64,000 nucleotides of DNA from Nonomuraea helvata (GCF_039535785.1 NZ_BAAAXV010000009.1:2604001-2668000), one strand, 5' to 3'; positions 1 through 9,412 are shown, numbered from the stretch's first letter. Numbers and translations are program-made. Notes: generated from the sequence alone by a model not told the origin.

Positions 1-21
1 CTTGGGAACGGATGGTAAGCC

Positions 22-1320
22 ATGGCTGGCATGCCGGAACGGCGGCAGGTGGCTGTGTTCGGCGCCGGGTACATCGGTCTGGTGACCGGTGCCTGCCTGG
101 CCGAACTGGGTCACCAGGTATTGGTTCGAGACATCGACCCGGAGAAGATCAGGCTCCTGCGCTCCGGTGAAGTGCCGATCTACGAGCCGGGACTGGGCGA
201 CATGATCGCCCAGAACAAGGAACGCCTGACCTTCACCTTGGATGCTCAGGAGGCTCTCGACGGGTCCGAGATCGCGTACGTGTGCGTGGACACGCCGCCG
301 TCGGCGTCCGGCGATGCGGACCTGTCCCGGGTCTGGTCGGTCGTGCGGTCACTGGAGGGCACGTCGCACCTGAGGGCGGTGGTGATGAAGTCCACCGTGC
401 CAGTGGGTACGGGGAGTCGTGTGCGGGCCGCCCTCGACGCGGCCGGCCTCCGAGACGTGGGGTATGCCGCGAATCCGGAGTTCACCGCCGAAGGCACCGC
501 GGTACGCGACTTCCTCCACCCCGACCGGATCGTCGTGGGCGCATCCGACGAGGCGACTGCCCGCCTGATCTCGGAGCTGCATGAGGGCGTGGTCGGACCG
601 GTTGTCGTGATGGACGTGAGGTCCGCCGAGATGGTGAAGCTGGCCTCGAACGCCCTGCTCGCGACGAAGATCAGTTTCATCAACGAGATCGCCACCTTGT
701 GCGAGAAGACCGGCGCCGATGTCGAGGAAGTCGCGCAGGCTGTCGGCCTGGACCACCGTCTCGGCCGGCACTTCCTGCGGGCCGGCATCGGCTGGGGCGG
801 TTCGTGCTTCCCCAAGGATTCCGAGGCCCTGCGGCAGCTGGCCAGCAACACTGGCTATCACCTGCAATTGTTGTCGGCCGTGGTCGAGGTCAACAACGTG
901 CAGAAGCGGAGAGCGATTCAGAAGCTCAAAGAAGAACTCGGCAGCCTGGTCGGTGCGCGGGTCGCGTTGCTCGGGCTGACGTTCAAGCCGGGGACCGACG
1001 ACATGCGGGAAGCGCCGAGCACGGTGCTGGCGGCCCGGCTGCTGGCTGAAGGGGCCGAGGTGTCCTGCTGGGATCCGATGGCTCGCCCAGCCGAGACGGA
1101 GCCATGGACGTCGACGAGCCGGTACGCGACTCCGGAGGAGGCGGTCGAGCACGCAGACGCGGCGATCGTGGTGACAGAGTGGCCGCAACTGGAGGAGGTC
1201 TACTGGGCGGGAGTCGTCAGATCAATGCGTCGGCCGGTGCTGTTCGACGGCCGTAATCTGTTCGATCCGGCCGCGATGCGTGCTCTCGGCTTCACATATC
1301 TCAGTGTCGGGCGTCCATAG
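22..1320 (+). CDS. ugd: UDP-glucose 6-dehydrogenase family protein
   Basis: A 432-residue NAD-dependent nucleotide-sugar dehydrogenase, expected to oxidise UDP-glucose to UDP-glucuronate in the cytoplasm. The N-terminal Rossmann motif GAGYIGLVTG lies at about residues 14-23. The central helix carries EMVKLASNA, and the catalytic cysteine is C262 in GWGGSCFPKD, followed by a C-terminal UDP-binding domain (LTFKPGTDDMREAP). Length and motif order fit the UDP-glucose/GDP-mannose dehydrogenase family; choosing UDP-glucose rather than another hexose is inference from family likeness. It is the first gene of the polysaccharide locus and could supply UDP-glucuronate to the ArnA/UXS-like SDR enzymes downstream. 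ATG at 22 is the first start after the window edge and a second ATG follows 9 nt later. Confidence 0.9.
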   Translation: MAGMPERRQVAVFGAGYIGLVTGACLAELGHQVLVRDIDPEKIRLLRSGEVPIYEPGLGDMIAQNKERLTFTLDAQEALDGSEIAYVCVDTPPSASGDADLSRVWSVVRSLEGTSHLRAVVMKSTVPVGTGSRVRAALDAAGLRDVGYAANPEFTAEGTAVRDFLHPDRIVVGASDEATARLISELHEGVVGPVVVMDVRSAEMVKLASNALLATKISFINEIATLCEKTGADVEEVAQAVGLDHRLGRHFLRAGIGWGGSCFPKDSEALRQLASNTGYHLQLLSAVVEVNNVQKRRAIQKLKEELGSLVGARVALLGLTFKPGTDDMREAPSTVLAARLLAEGAEVSCWDPMARPAETEPWTSTSRYATPEEAVEHADAAIVVTEWPQLEEVYWAGVVRSMRRPVLFDGRNLFDPAAMRALGFTYLSVGRP

Positions 1321-1455
1321 TCTTGACGGCTTGCGTCTCCAGAGCGCGAGGGTCTTTGCCAAGGGCTCAAGACGTACGCAAAGGACGGCAAAAGACCGTG
1401 CCAGGTACGGCTGTCATCAGGGGAATGGCTTGCAATCCGTTCAACACTGCTGAAC

Positions 1456-3783
1456 ATGTCAAGAAACACGTATCTGCACGACATCGAGCCACCGCTCGAT
1501 GGGCGGGTGATATCCGAGCTGCCCCCTGCTCGCCGGCTCGGGAGACGCGGATGGTGGCGGTTCCTGCCCGCGGCGGGTGTGGGCGTGTTCACAGTGGGCG
1601 TGCTGTGCTTCTACGGCGTCTCCCTACGTGATGTGGTGGTGTTCGCCGCCTACCTGGTGCTGGCCGTGCTGTTGCCCGGGATGCTGCTGGTGCGGGCGCT
1701 GTACCGGCGGGACCGGACCCTGGTGGATGAGCTCGCACTTGGGCTTTGCCTGGGGTATGCGCTGGAGGTGTTCGCCTACATCGGGGCGCGTGCGGTGGGG
1801 GTGCCGCTGCTGGTGCTTGCCTGGCCGGCTGCGGTGTACGCGGCCTTCGCCGGGGTGCCGGCGCTGCGCCGGCACTGGAGAGGCGGTCCCCGGTTGCGGG
1901 CTCCGGTCTGGTGGTCATTCTCCCTGGCGCTCGTCGCCGGGTATCTGGTGCTGTGGAGCGCGCTCAGCTTCTTCAAGGAAAACGCGCTTGCCTGGCCGGC
2001 CCTGGCACACATCTACATCGACATGCCGTTCCATCTGACCCTGATCGGCGAGCTCCGGCACCACATGCCCCCGACCGTGCCGATGGTGGCCGGCGAGCCG
2101 CTCTCCTACCACTGGTTCGTCTACACGCACTTCGCCGCTTCCAGCTGGATCACTGGGATCGATCCCATCGTCCTGCTGCTGCGGCTGTGCATGCTGCCCA
2201 TAATGGTCGCTCTCACCTTCGTCATCGGCATGATCGGTCGGTGCCTCAGCCGTTCATGGATCGGCGGACTGTTGGCCATCGTTGGCACGATCTTCATGGC
2301 CATGCCGAACCTGTACCAGGGGATCGACGTCGGCGTGTTCACGCTGCGGACGGTGCAGTCGTGGATGAGCCCGACGCAGACCTTCGGTGCGATGCTCTTC
2401 GCTCCGATCGTGCTCTTCCTGACGGACTTCCGTAGGCTGCGCCACGACCGGGGGACCTGGGCGTTGCTCGGCATCTTCCTTGTTGCCGTGATGGGCGCCA
2501 AAGCGACCTATCTTCCGCTGCTCGCTGCCGGGCTGGCGGCGGTTGTCGTGGTGGAGCTCGCCCGGCGCCGCAAGCTCTGCGTGATCTCACTCGCGGTGCT
2601 TGGTGGCACGGTGGCGTGCCTCGCCTATGCGCAGCTCGTGCTGTTCGGCCAGATGAGGCTCGGTATGCACGTCGACGCGTTGTCCCTGCCCCGGATCAAC
2701 TGGGGCGGGCTGACCGGGCGGGATTCCGACCTGGCGTACGCCGGCTCGCTCCTCGGCATCGCCGGCTTGTACGTGTTCAGCTGGACCCTTGAGTGGGCCG
2801 GCGTGTTCGGGCTGCTGACCCGGCCGCGGCTGTTCCTGCGGCCTCCAGTCGTCCTCATGCTGGGAATCGGCGCGACCGGGCTCGGGGCCACGCTCATGCT
2901 CGGCCATCCCCATCGGAGCCAGCTCCATTTCTTCTGGGCCTGCTATCCGTACCTGACGATCTTGGCCGCTTACGGGCTCGTCGTCGCGTACCGGCGTGTG
3001 CGGTTGTCGTTGCGAACGGTCACGCTGGTGACCGTTGCCGCCACGTTCATCGCGTTCCTCGTTCGTGGCCTGTGGGGAGTCGCAGTCCCCCTGGGACCTG
3101 GCCATGCCGAGGCTCTTCTCTACAGGCCATATGTCGCGCTCGGGGTCATGATGGCAATGGCCACCGCCGCCTTGTTCCTGGTCATGCGAAATCGTCGCGT
3201 CGTCGCGGGCACGCTCACGGTGGTCATGGTCTCCGCCATGGGGTTGCCCGCGGCATGGGGCACGAGGATCGTCTCGGCGGCTTTCGGGGGGCCGCGTGAC
3301 AGTGGTGCGTCCGCGGCCGCTCCGCCCACGGCGCCGGCGCCGGCGATTCCGGAGGGCGCCTTCGCCGCCGCGCGGTGGCTGCGGGAGCATTCACAGCCTG
3401 AGGAACTGGTCGCCACCAACGAACACTGCCGCTGGGGATCAACCGAGCCGTGCGACAGCCGGCAGTTCTGGGTGAGCGCGCTGACCGAAAGGCGCATGCT
3501 CGTGGAAGGCTGGGCGTTCGTCCCACGCAACTATGCCGATTGGCGTCCAGGGCTCATCCCGGAGCAGCAACCGTTCTGGGACGGCGACCGCCTCAGGACG
3601 AACGATGCGGTTTTCCGGTCGCCGTCGCCGGCGTCGATCGAGGAACTGACCGGTCGTTACGGTGTCCGGTGGTTGTTCGTCCATGAGGGGCTCACCGGTG
3701 CCGAGCCGAGGATAGGAGATTACGCCGAACTCCGGTTCCGGTCCGGTGATTACGCCGTCTACCGTGTCGCCGCCGGCCGGTGA
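1456..3783 (+). CDS. Large polytopic membrane protein, GT-C-like, paralogue A
   Basis: A 775-residue protein with roughly a dozen or more hydrophobic segments over residues 35-600, then a soluble C-terminal domain of about 150 residues containing AARWLREHS and the stretch around VLVEGWAF-type residues (LVEGWAFVP). The first long extracytoplasmic loop holds D189 in DMPFH, followed by HHMPP and AGEPLSYHWF. This layout recalls GT-C glycosyltransferases that use polyprenyl-phosphate sugars, whose acidic catalytic residue sits in the first loop. The GT-C assignment is inference. A clear paralogue lies at 27291-29621, so the pair bracket the locus. No strong ribosome binding site precedes the ATG at 1456. 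Confidence 0.8.
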   Translation: MSRNTYLHDIEPPLDGRVISELPPARRLGRRGWWRFLPAAGVGVFTVGVLCFYGVSLRDVVVFAAYLVLAVLLPGMLLVRALYRRDRTLVDELALGLCLGYALEVFAYIGARAVGVPLLVLAWPAAVYAAFAGVPALRRHWRGGPRLRAPVWWSFSLALVAGYLVLWSALSFFKENALAWPALAHIYIDMPFHLTLIGELRHHMPPTVPMVAGEPLSYHWFVYTHFAASSWITGIDPIVLLLRLCMLPIMVALTFVIGMIGRCLSRSWIGGLLAIVGTIFMAMPNLYQGIDVGVFTLRTVQSWMSPTQTFGAMLFAPIVLFLTDFRRLRHDRGTWALLGIFLVAVMGAKATYLPLLAAGLAAVVVVELARRRKLCVISLAVLGGTVACLAYAQLVLFGQMRLGMHVDALSLPRINWGGLTGRDSDLAYAGSLLGIAGLYVFSWTLEWAGVFGLLTRPRLFLRPPVVLMLGIGATGLGATLMLGHPHRSQLHFFWACYPYLTILAAYGLVVAYRRVRLSLRTVTLVTVAATFIAFLVRGLWGVAVPLGPGHAEALLYRPYVALGVMMAMATAALFLVMRNRRVVAGTLTVVMVSAMGLPAAWGTRIVSAAFGGPRDSGASAAAPPTAPAPAIPEGAFAAARWLREHSQPEELVATNEHCRWGSTEPCDSRQFWVSALTERRMLVEGWAFVPRNYADWRPGLIPEQQPFWDGDRLRTNDAVFRSPSPASIEELTGRYGVRWLFVHEGLTGAEPRIGDYAELRFRSGDYAVYRVAAGR

Positions 3784-4175
3784 AATCCGGCGACGCCCGC
3801 CTGATCAGCGCGGTGTCCAGCTCACTTCTGCGGCAGATCGGGTGCTTCTTCTGGGAGGACAGCGAATCACGGCTGCGGGCGGCTGCGCGGGCGGGCCAGG
3901 GCTGCTCGCCGCCGACAATCAGCGTGGGCAAAAAGCAGGGCACCGCCCCCACGACCACGAGTAAGCCCGCGCCAAGGAGAGCGCAATACCCCGAGGTCGT
4001 CATGGCACCGACCATCAGGCATGTGATGCGCTGGCCATCGAGAGCGAGCACGACAAGCCTGCGTCATTGACGCGGGCTGCCGCAGTCGGCTCGCTTCGAC
4101 CGTGCCGCCGCCGCTCCGCTGCGCGCCGGAAAACAACGGGGTTGTGGCAGGCCGTGAGGAACACTCGGAGGATTA
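3784..4175. other. Intergenic region with gene debris
   Basis: This 392-bp gap between two plus-strand genes holds no intact gene. A minus-strand stretch inside it resembles part of a GtrA-like membrane protein (listed separately). The last 15 bases carry a GGAGG ribosome binding site for the next gene. Confidence 0.5.
3890..4051 (-). pseudogene. Possible GtrA-like membrane protein remnant
   Basis: Read on the minus strand from 4051, about 53 codons encode a hydrophobic stretch (CLMVGAMTTSGYCALLGAG, then VVVGAVPCFLPTLIVGG). The pattern resembles the first two membrane spans of GtrA-family proteins, which commonly partner GtrB-type GT2 enzymes such as the gene that starts at 4176. After about 3890 the frame loses any family likeness and no four-span protein can be built. 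I read it as a decayed fragment in the opposite orientation. It could also be a chance hydrophobic antisense frame. Confidence 0.3.
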
Positions 4176-5192
4176 ATGTCGGTGTCCGTGGTGATTCCGT
4201 GCTACCGCTCAGCACAGACTCTTCCTGAGTTGGTGTCCAGACTCGTGTCGGTCCTGCACGCCATGTCGGTCCAATACGAGGTCATTCTCGTCGTCGACGG
4301 CAGCCCGGATGACACGTGGGCGACCGCCGCGGAGCTGGCCCGAAGAACTGACGGAGTACGCGCGATCCACCTTTCCCGCAACTACGGCCAGCACAACGCC
4401 CTGGTCGCGGGAATCAGAGAGGCTCAATTCGAGGTCGTCGTCACGATGGACGACGACTTGCAGCATCTCCCGGAGCAGGTGCCGCTCATGCTGGCCGCCC
4501 TCGAGGGCGATCGCCTCGATCTGCTCTACGGAGTTCCGCACGTCGAAGAGCATGGGTTCCTCCGCAGTCTCGCGTCCCGATCGGTGAAGGCAGGCATGTC
4601 TGCCACCTTGGGCGTGCGCTCAGCACGGAAGATCAGCGCGTTCCGCGTCTTCCGTACGCACCTTCGTGACGGCTTCAAGGAGTTGTCCGGTCCTCACGTG
4701 TCCGTCGATGTGGCCCTGTCATGGGCCACCGCGAAAATCGGCTCGCTGCCGGTGCACATGGACCACCGGCAACATGGGCGGTCGAACTACTCTCTGCGCC
4801 TGCTGATCCGGCACACCGCGAACATGGTCTTGGGCTACAGCACTGCGCCGCTCCAGTTGGCGAGTTACCTGGGATTCTTCTCCGGCCTGTTCGGCCTGCT
4901 GCTGGGCGGTGCGGTGCTGTGGCGTTTCGCTGCCGGTGACACGACGACGGCGGGGTTCACCACGATTGCCTCGATGGTCGCGCTGTTCTCCGCCGCACAG
5001 TTGATGTCCCTCGGAATCCTGGGCGAATACATCGGCCGCATTCACGGAAGCGGGATGGGGCGCCCCGTGTACGTCGTGAGGGAACGCGTTGGATCTTCGT
5101 CGCTCTTCGACGCGTCTCTGCCGAGCGCTCAGCATGGCGATGAACGTTCAGCCCCGCCACAGGTCTCCCCGCATACGGCGTCCAGCCGATGA
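4176..5192 (+). CDS. Family 2 glycosyltransferase, GtrB/DPM1-like
   Basis: A 338-residue membrane-anchored GT2. The N-terminal GT-A fold has VSVVIPCYRS at the start, DGSPDD near residue 45, and a metal-binding MDDDLQHLPEQ near residue 92. Two C-terminal hydrophobic segments (about residues 225-250 and 260-290) end in LGEYIGRIH, typical of GtrB/ArnC-like enzymes that load sugars onto undecaprenyl phosphate at the inner face of the membrane. Such lipid-linked sugars are the natural donors for GT-C enzymes, which fits the neighbour at 1456-3783. GGAGG lies 5 nt before the ATG. The transferred sugar cannot be deduced. Confidence 0.88.
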   Translation: MSVSVVIPCYRSAQTLPELVSRLVSVLHAMSVQYEVILVVDGSPDDTWATAAELARRTDGVRAIHLSRNYGQHNALVAGIREAQFEVVVTMDDDLQHLPEQVPLMLAALEGDRLDLLYGVPHVEEHGFLRSLASRSVKAGMSATLGVRSARKISAFRVFRTHLRDGFKELSGPHVSVDVALSWATAKIGSLPVHMDHRQHGRSNYSLRLLIRHTANMVLGYSTAPLQLASYLGFFSGLFGLLLGGAVLWRFAAGDTTTAGFTTIASMVALFSAAQLMSLGILGEYIGRIHGSGMGRPVYVVRERVGSSSLFDASLPSAQHGDERSAPPQVSPHTASSR

Positions 5193-5300
5193 GGGGCACG
5201 TAAGACGACTCCAGGTGGCGAGGTCGTGGATCTGACCGATCTTCGCCAGGTCCGGACGCAGATCCCCGCTCCACGTGACGCCGGGGATTGCGGCACCCAT
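5148..5300 (-). CDS. Small ORF or gene remnant, 50 residues, unknown
   Basis: A minus-strand reading frame of 50 codons starts at ATG 5300, preceded by GAAGGAG at 10-nt spacing, and ends at 5148 inside the 3' end of the GT2 gene. The first ~33 codons (MGAAIPGVTWSGDLRPDLAK onward) show strong G/C third positions, and coding character fades after TW. I do not recognise it. It may be the 5' stub of a lost gene rather than a functional microprotein. Confidence 0.25.
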   Translation of the reverse strand: MGAAIPGVTWSGDLRPDLAKIGQIHDLATWSRLTCPSSAGRRMRGDLWRG

Positions 5301-5556
5301 GATGTGAGAACTCCTTCAGCCCTGCCCGTGCCGACAGGCGCGTGAACGGTTCGATCCGGTCAGAAAATCGTCACCGGCGCCTCAAGCTATCGCCCGTGAA
5401 CTTGCCTTGGCGCGTGCCATCGTCGCCGGACCGGCGATCAAGGGCTAGAACAAGAACAGCACTTGCCACCTGGGCGAATTCTTTGGCCGCAGGCTGAAAA
5501 ACAGGAGATCGGCCATACCGAATCTCGCCGGTTGCACAAAGAAATCACCGAACGGA
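5193..5556. other. Intergenic region
   Basis: About 360 bp with no full gene. The left part carries the minus-strand 50-codon frame noted at 5148-5300. The right part (about 5440-5556) is less GC-rich and probably holds the promoter of the following dehydrogenase operon. No convincing -35/-10 pair was chosen. Confidence 0.4.
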
Positions 5557-6915
5557 GTGATCGTGCGTTTCTTCTCAGCCCAGGAAAACTTCACGGCCGG
5601 GGTGGTCGGCCTCGGATACGTGGGATCCTGTGTAGCGGCGGCACTTGCCGACAACGGAGTTCACGTAATCGGCGTGGACACGGACACCTCGCTCGTGGAG
5701 GAACTGACCAGAGGGCACTGCCGATTCAGCGAAACGGGGCTGCCGGAGTTGGTGTCCCGCTGGGCGGGTTCGTCCAGGGTCCGGAGCACCGGAGACTACG
5801 CGGCGCTGTCGTCCGCTGACGTGGTCATCGTCACGGTCGGCACGCCCATCCGCGACCAAGGCGTGCTGATGGACCTTCAGCTGAAGAGCGCCTGTGCCGA
5901 GCTCAGTAAGCACATCCGGCCCGGTCAGCTGCTGATCTTCAAGAGCACCGTGCCGGTAGGGACGACGCGTCGGCTCGTCGTTCCCCTGCTCGAACGCTCA
6001 GGGATGAAGTGCGGCGTCGACTTCGGCCTGGCGTTCTGCCCGGAGCGGCTTTCAGAGGGGAACGCGCTCAACGAACTCCGAAGCCTGCCCATCGTGGCAG
6101 GCGGTTGGTGCGATGACAGCACAGAGGCCGCGGCGGCCTTTTGGCAGCGGAGTCTCGGTGTCGAAGTAATTCGCTGCCCCTCTCTCGAGACCGCGGAAAT
6201 GGTCAAGCTCGCCAGCAACTGGTGGATCGATCACAACATCGCAATGGCCAACGAGCTCGCCCAGGTATGCGCCATGGCCGGTGTCGACGTGCTCGACGTA
6301 GTCAAGGCCGCGAACTCCATCAAAAAGGGCAATGGGCACATGAACATCCTGCTGCCCAGCGTCGGCGTCGGCGGGTCCTGCCTGACCAAGGATCCCTGGA
6401 TGGTATGGCGCTCTGCCCAGGACGGCGGCGTCGATCTCCGCACGATCCCGGCCGCACGGGCCGCGAACGACGCCATGCCCCGCTACACCTTCGACCTCAT
6501 CGTCAACGAGCTCGCCAACTTCGGCAAGGAGCCGATCGACTCGAAGGTCGCCGTACTCGGACTCGCCTTCAAGAACGACACCGGCGATCTGCGTGCGACA
6601 CCCACCCAGCCTGTCGTCTCGGCGCTGAGGGAGGCTGGGGCAGAGGTAACCCTCTTCGACCCGCTGGTGGACGACGACGAGGCCGAGAAGACCTTCGGGG
6701 TTCGGCCGTCGGCCTCCATCGAGGAAGCGGTACGGCAAGCCGACTGCCTGGCAGTTCTCGCCTGGCACAGGCAGTTCGAGCTCCTGGACTTCGCGGAACT
6801 TCGCCGGCAGGTCGCTCCGTCATGCGCGCTGATCGACGGGCGTGCTTACTACTCACGCGAAACGATCGCGCGGCTGCGGCAGTTGGGCTTTGTCTATCGG
6901 GGGATAGGAAGGTAA
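5557..6915 (+). CDS. Nucleotide-sugar dehydrogenase, WecC/UDP-ManNAc dehydrogenase-like
   Basis: A 452-residue second member of the UDP-sugar dehydrogenase family. It has GLGYVGSCVA at the Rossmann fold, VTVGTPIRD, STVPVGTTRR, and EMVKLASNWWIDHNIAMANE in the hinge helix. The catalytic C275 sits in GVGGSCLTKDP, and AFKNDTGDLRATP is C-terminal. The FCPERLSEGNA motif and the NWW.DHNIA helix are closer to UDP-HexNAc (WecC/WbpA type) than to UDP-glucose dehydrogenases, so a UDP-HexNAc uronic acid product is plausible but unproven. Start is GTG at 5557 with a weak purine stretch. It heads a pair with the SDR gene 4 nt downstream. Confidence 0.85.
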   Translation: MIVRFFSAQENFTAGVVGLGYVGSCVAAALADNGVHVIGVDTDTSLVEELTRGHCRFSETGLPELVSRWAGSSRVRSTGDYAALSSADVVIVTVGTPIRDQGVLMDLQLKSACAELSKHIRPGQLLIFKSTVPVGTTRRLVVPLLERSGMKCGVDFGLAFCPERLSEGNALNELRSLPIVAGGWCDDSTEAAAAFWQRSLGVEVIRCPSLETAEMVKLASNWWIDHNIAMANELAQVCAMAGVDVLDVVKAANSIKKGNGHMNILLPSVGVGGSCLTKDPWMVWRSAQDGGVDLRTIPAARAANDAMPRYTFDLIVNELANFGKEPIDSKVAVLGLAFKNDTGDLRATPTQPVVSALREAGAEVTLFDPLVDDDEAEKTFGVRPSASIEEAVRQADCLAVLAWHRQFELLDFAELRRQVAPSCALIDGRAYYSRETIARLRQLGFVYRGIGR

Positions 6916-6919
6916 GAGT

Positions 6920-7906
6920 ATGAATCGTGTCGTCGTCACCGGCGGTGGCGGATTCGTCGGGAGCCATCTCGTTGAACGGCTCCTATCAGAAGGCAACGAG
7001 GTAACAGTCTTCGACCATGCTGAACCGCCGCCCGGCAGGCTCGCGGCCCCGATCGCGCCGCGTTACGTAACGGGCGACATCCGGAACCGCGACCAACTGG
7101 CCGCGGCCATCACACCAGAGGTGGACATCGTGTACCACCTTGCCGCCGTGGTCGGTGTCGACCGATACCTCGACCAACCGCTGGACGTCATCGACATCAA
7201 CTTGATGGGGACCAGGAACGTGCTGGACCTCGCGGACCGCGCCGGAGCGAAGGTGGTGGTCGCCAGCACGAGCGAGGTGTACGGGAAAAATCCCGCGGTG
7301 CCGTGGTCGGAAGACGACGATCGCGTCCTGGGCAGCACCGCCGTCGACAGATGGAGCTACTCCTCCAGCAAGGCGCTGGCTGAACATCTGACGTTCGCTC
7401 TCGTCCGGCAGCGCGGGTTGAGGGCGACGATCGTGCGCTATTTCAACGTGTACGGTCCGCGCCAACGCCCGGCGTTCGTCATCAGTCGCACGATTCACCG
7501 GGCGCTCCGCGGCCTCGCTCCTGTCATCTACGACGACGGCGAACAGACTCGGTGTTTCACGTTCGTCGACGATGCCGTCACCGCCACGATGTTGGCCGGC
7601 TCAAGCGCGAAGTCCGACGGCGAATGCTTCAACATCGGCAGTTCCGACGAGACGACGGTCCAGCAGGCCGTGCAATTGGCCATCGAGTTGGCCGGGGGCG
7701 CATCGACCGTCATTCCCGTCGACACTCGAGAGCGCCTTGGCACTCGATACCAGGATCTGTGCCGGCGGATACCCGACACCACGAAAGCCTGGGAAGTGCT
7801 CAATTGGCGCAGTACGACAAGCCTGCGCGAGGGGCTGGCCAAGACCATCGAGTGGGCTCGTGTGAACCCCTGGTGGTTGGAGCAGGCGGACAGCGGTCAG
7901 GCTTAG
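6920..7906 (+). CDS. Extended SDR epimerase/decarboxylase, ArnA/UXS-like (copy 1)
   Basis: A 328-residue NAD-dependent extended short-chain dehydrogenase. GGGGFVGSH binds NAD at residues 8-16, the serine/threonine triad region is ASTSEVYGK, and Y147-x3-K151 (YSSSK) is catalytic. The C-terminal part has GEQTRCFTFVDD. The RW.YS.SK context and the Q-TRCF motif resemble the decarboxylase domain of ArnA and UDP-xylose synthases, so UDP-glucuronate decarboxylation is a reasonable inference, but epimerase or dehydratase action is not excluded. GGAAGG precedes the ATG. A clear paralogue is encoded at 20586-21575. Confidence 0.85.
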   Translation: MNRVVVTGGGGFVGSHLVERLLSEGNEVTVFDHAEPPPGRLAAPIAPRYVTGDIRNRDQLAAAITPEVDIVYHLAAVVGVDRYLDQPLDVIDINLMGTRNVLDLADRAGAKVVVASTSEVYGKNPAVPWSEDDDRVLGSTAVDRWSYSSSKALAEHLTFALVRQRGLRATIVRYFNVYGPRQRPAFVISRTIHRALRGLAPVIYDDGEQTRCFTFVDDAVTATMLAGSSAKSDGECFNIGSSDETTVQQAVQLAIELAGGASTVIPVDTRERLGTRYQDLCRRIPDTTKAWEVLNWRSTTSLREGLAKTIEWARVNPWWLEQADSGQA

Positions 7907-8263
7907 TCGTCTCGTATCACTCTGAGATCGAGTCCGGGGTCCGCGCCGGCAGCCGTATCGAAGAGCCGTGGCCCCGCGCCATCGGCCTGACCGACGCGGA
8001 CCTCGTCGAAGGGTGATCACACCGTACTGTTCGAGATCAGCGCAATCGCCGGAGCGGAATCGCAGGCGCGCGACATCGCCGTCTCGGCACCTGCCTCCGC
8101 CATGCGATCGCAGGCAGCCTGGTCAGCAGAGATGGTCAAAGGTGGCGGCATCAGGACAGGGCCTGAGTCATCGAGGTTCGTACTTGTGCAATGACGGCAA
8201 AATAACGGATGGTACGCGGAGCGCCATCAGCGGCGGCGGCCCCTCGATTGTCACGATGAACCA
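7907..8263. other. Intergenic region with coding-like debris
   Basis: A 357-bp gap. Its left two thirds contain codons with strongly biased third positions but no start and a frameshift (listed as a possible pseudogene). The right third is less biased and may hold the promoter for the glycosyltransferase pair that follows. Confidence 0.4.
7910..8194 (+). pseudogene. Possible frameshifted gene remnant, unknown family
   Basis: Downstream of the SDR gene the plus strand reads like protein-coding DNA for ~35 codons (ending RAIGLTDADLVEG, stop 8014-8016). It then continues without break in another frame (DHTVLFEISAIAGAESQARD onward) to a stop at 8192-8194. Third positions are strongly G/C biased in both parts. 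There is no start codon for the first part. I interpret it as the eroded tail of a lost gene; the family is not recognised. Confidence 0.28.
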
Positions 8264-9412
8264 GTGAATATGAGGACCGAATCGCTCCCGGCCCGTTCGA
8301 GAGTCGTTTACGCAATACCTCACCTGTCCTCCGAGGAGTCCGAGCATTTCGCGCACCTCCCGGCTTTTCTCGCCGCTCTCGGTGCGAGAATGGACGTGAT
8401 CGCGTTGGTGGAACGGGGTACGCCACCCGCGCAGCTGCCCGGCGTGCGCAAGGTGATCTCGACGGTCGGCCCGAGCCGGGTTACCCGTCTGGTCCGCGTC
8501 TTGTCGGCGATCCGCTGGTGCGCGCGCGCCGGGTACCGCACATACTTCCTCCGCTATTCACGCTTCCTGCTCGTCATGCTCATCCTGACCTATCCGTTCT
8601 TCCGGCATCGCATCTTTCTGTGGCGCAGCGGAACGGCCGACCTGATGGACGGCGACAGGCGCAGAACGGTGCGGCACCGGTTGGAGGACCTGTTCGGCAC
8701 GCTGCTCGCCCGCTGCGTTCACGGCTTCGTGACCGGCCCGGAGAGCATGGTCCCGATCATGCGTGCCAGATGGCAGGTCCCGGCCCACCGGATGCGGCTG
8801 CTCTACAACGACATCGACAGCGACCGGTTCGCGCCCCTGCCTCCGGCTGTGCGCCAGGAGACCCGCCGCCGCCTCGGCTGGGACGAAACCGAGTTCGTGG
8901 TTCTTTTCGTACACCGCCTCTCGTTCCGGAGGGGAACGCGCCTGCTCGTCCCGTACCTTGACGCCGTTCGAGCCGAGCTGGACCGTCCCGTCCGGCTGGT
9001 GGTCGTGGGCGACGGGCCCGACCGTTCGTACCTGGAGCGGCTGGGTCGCGACCGGGCGGACCTGCACCTCATGGGGCCGGTACCGAACCGGAAGCTGCCC
9101 TCGCTGTACGGAGCGGCGGACTGCTTCGTGATGCCCAGCTACGAGGAAGGCTTTCCGCGCGTGCTCCTCGAGGCCATGAGCACGGCAGTGCCACTCGTGA
9201 CGACCAGGGCCGGCGGCTCGGCGGACGTGGTGGGATCCGGCTATCCCTTCCTCTGCGACGTTGGGGACCTGCCCGCTCTGATCAGGATGACCATCGAGGT
9301 GGCGCGCCTGACGGACTCCGAACGCGATGCTCTCGGGGCCCGAATGCGCGAGCGTGCCCAGCAGCGGTTCTCCCCGCAGCACGTCGCCGGCATGTTGGAG
9401 GACATCCTGTGA
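8264..9412 (+). CDS. Glycosyltransferase, GT4/GT1 family
   Basis: A 382-residue GT-B glycosyltransferase. The C-terminal Rossmann domain shows VVLFVHRLSFRRG, VVVGDGPDRSYLERL, and the donor-binding PSYEEGFPRVLLEAMST, with the E-x7-E pattern of retaining GT4 enzymes. The N-terminal domain is less typical and includes a hydrophobic segment near residues 95-115 that may hold it to the membrane. Start is GTG 8264, or ATG 8270 two codons on. Its stop overlaps the next gene's start by 4 nt, so the two glycosyltransferases are translationally coupled. Acceptor and donor are unknown. Confidence 0.87.
   Translation: MNMRTESLPARSRVVYAIPHLSSEESEHFAHLPAFLAALGARMDVIALVERGTPPAQLPGVRKVISTVGPSRVTRLVRVLSAIRWCARAGYRTYFLRYSRFLLVMLILTYPFFRHRIFLWRSGTADLMDGDRRRTVRHRLEDLFGTLLARCVHGFVTGPESMVPIMRARWQVPAHRMRLLYNDIDSDRFAPLPPAVRQETRRRLGWDETEFVVLFVHRLSFRRGTRLLVPYLDAVRAELDRPVRLVVVGDGPDRSYLERLGRDRADLHLMGPVPNRKLPSLYGAADCFVMPSYEEGFPRVLLEAMSTAVPLVTTRAGGSADVVGSGYPFLCDVGDLPALIRMTIEVARLTDSERDALGARMRERAQQRFSPQHVAGMLEDIL

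Noticed and set aside
246..1188. Minus-strand frames opposite the first dehydrogenase gene
   Set aside because: They are antisense to a gene with complete catalytic motifs and have no independent evidence.
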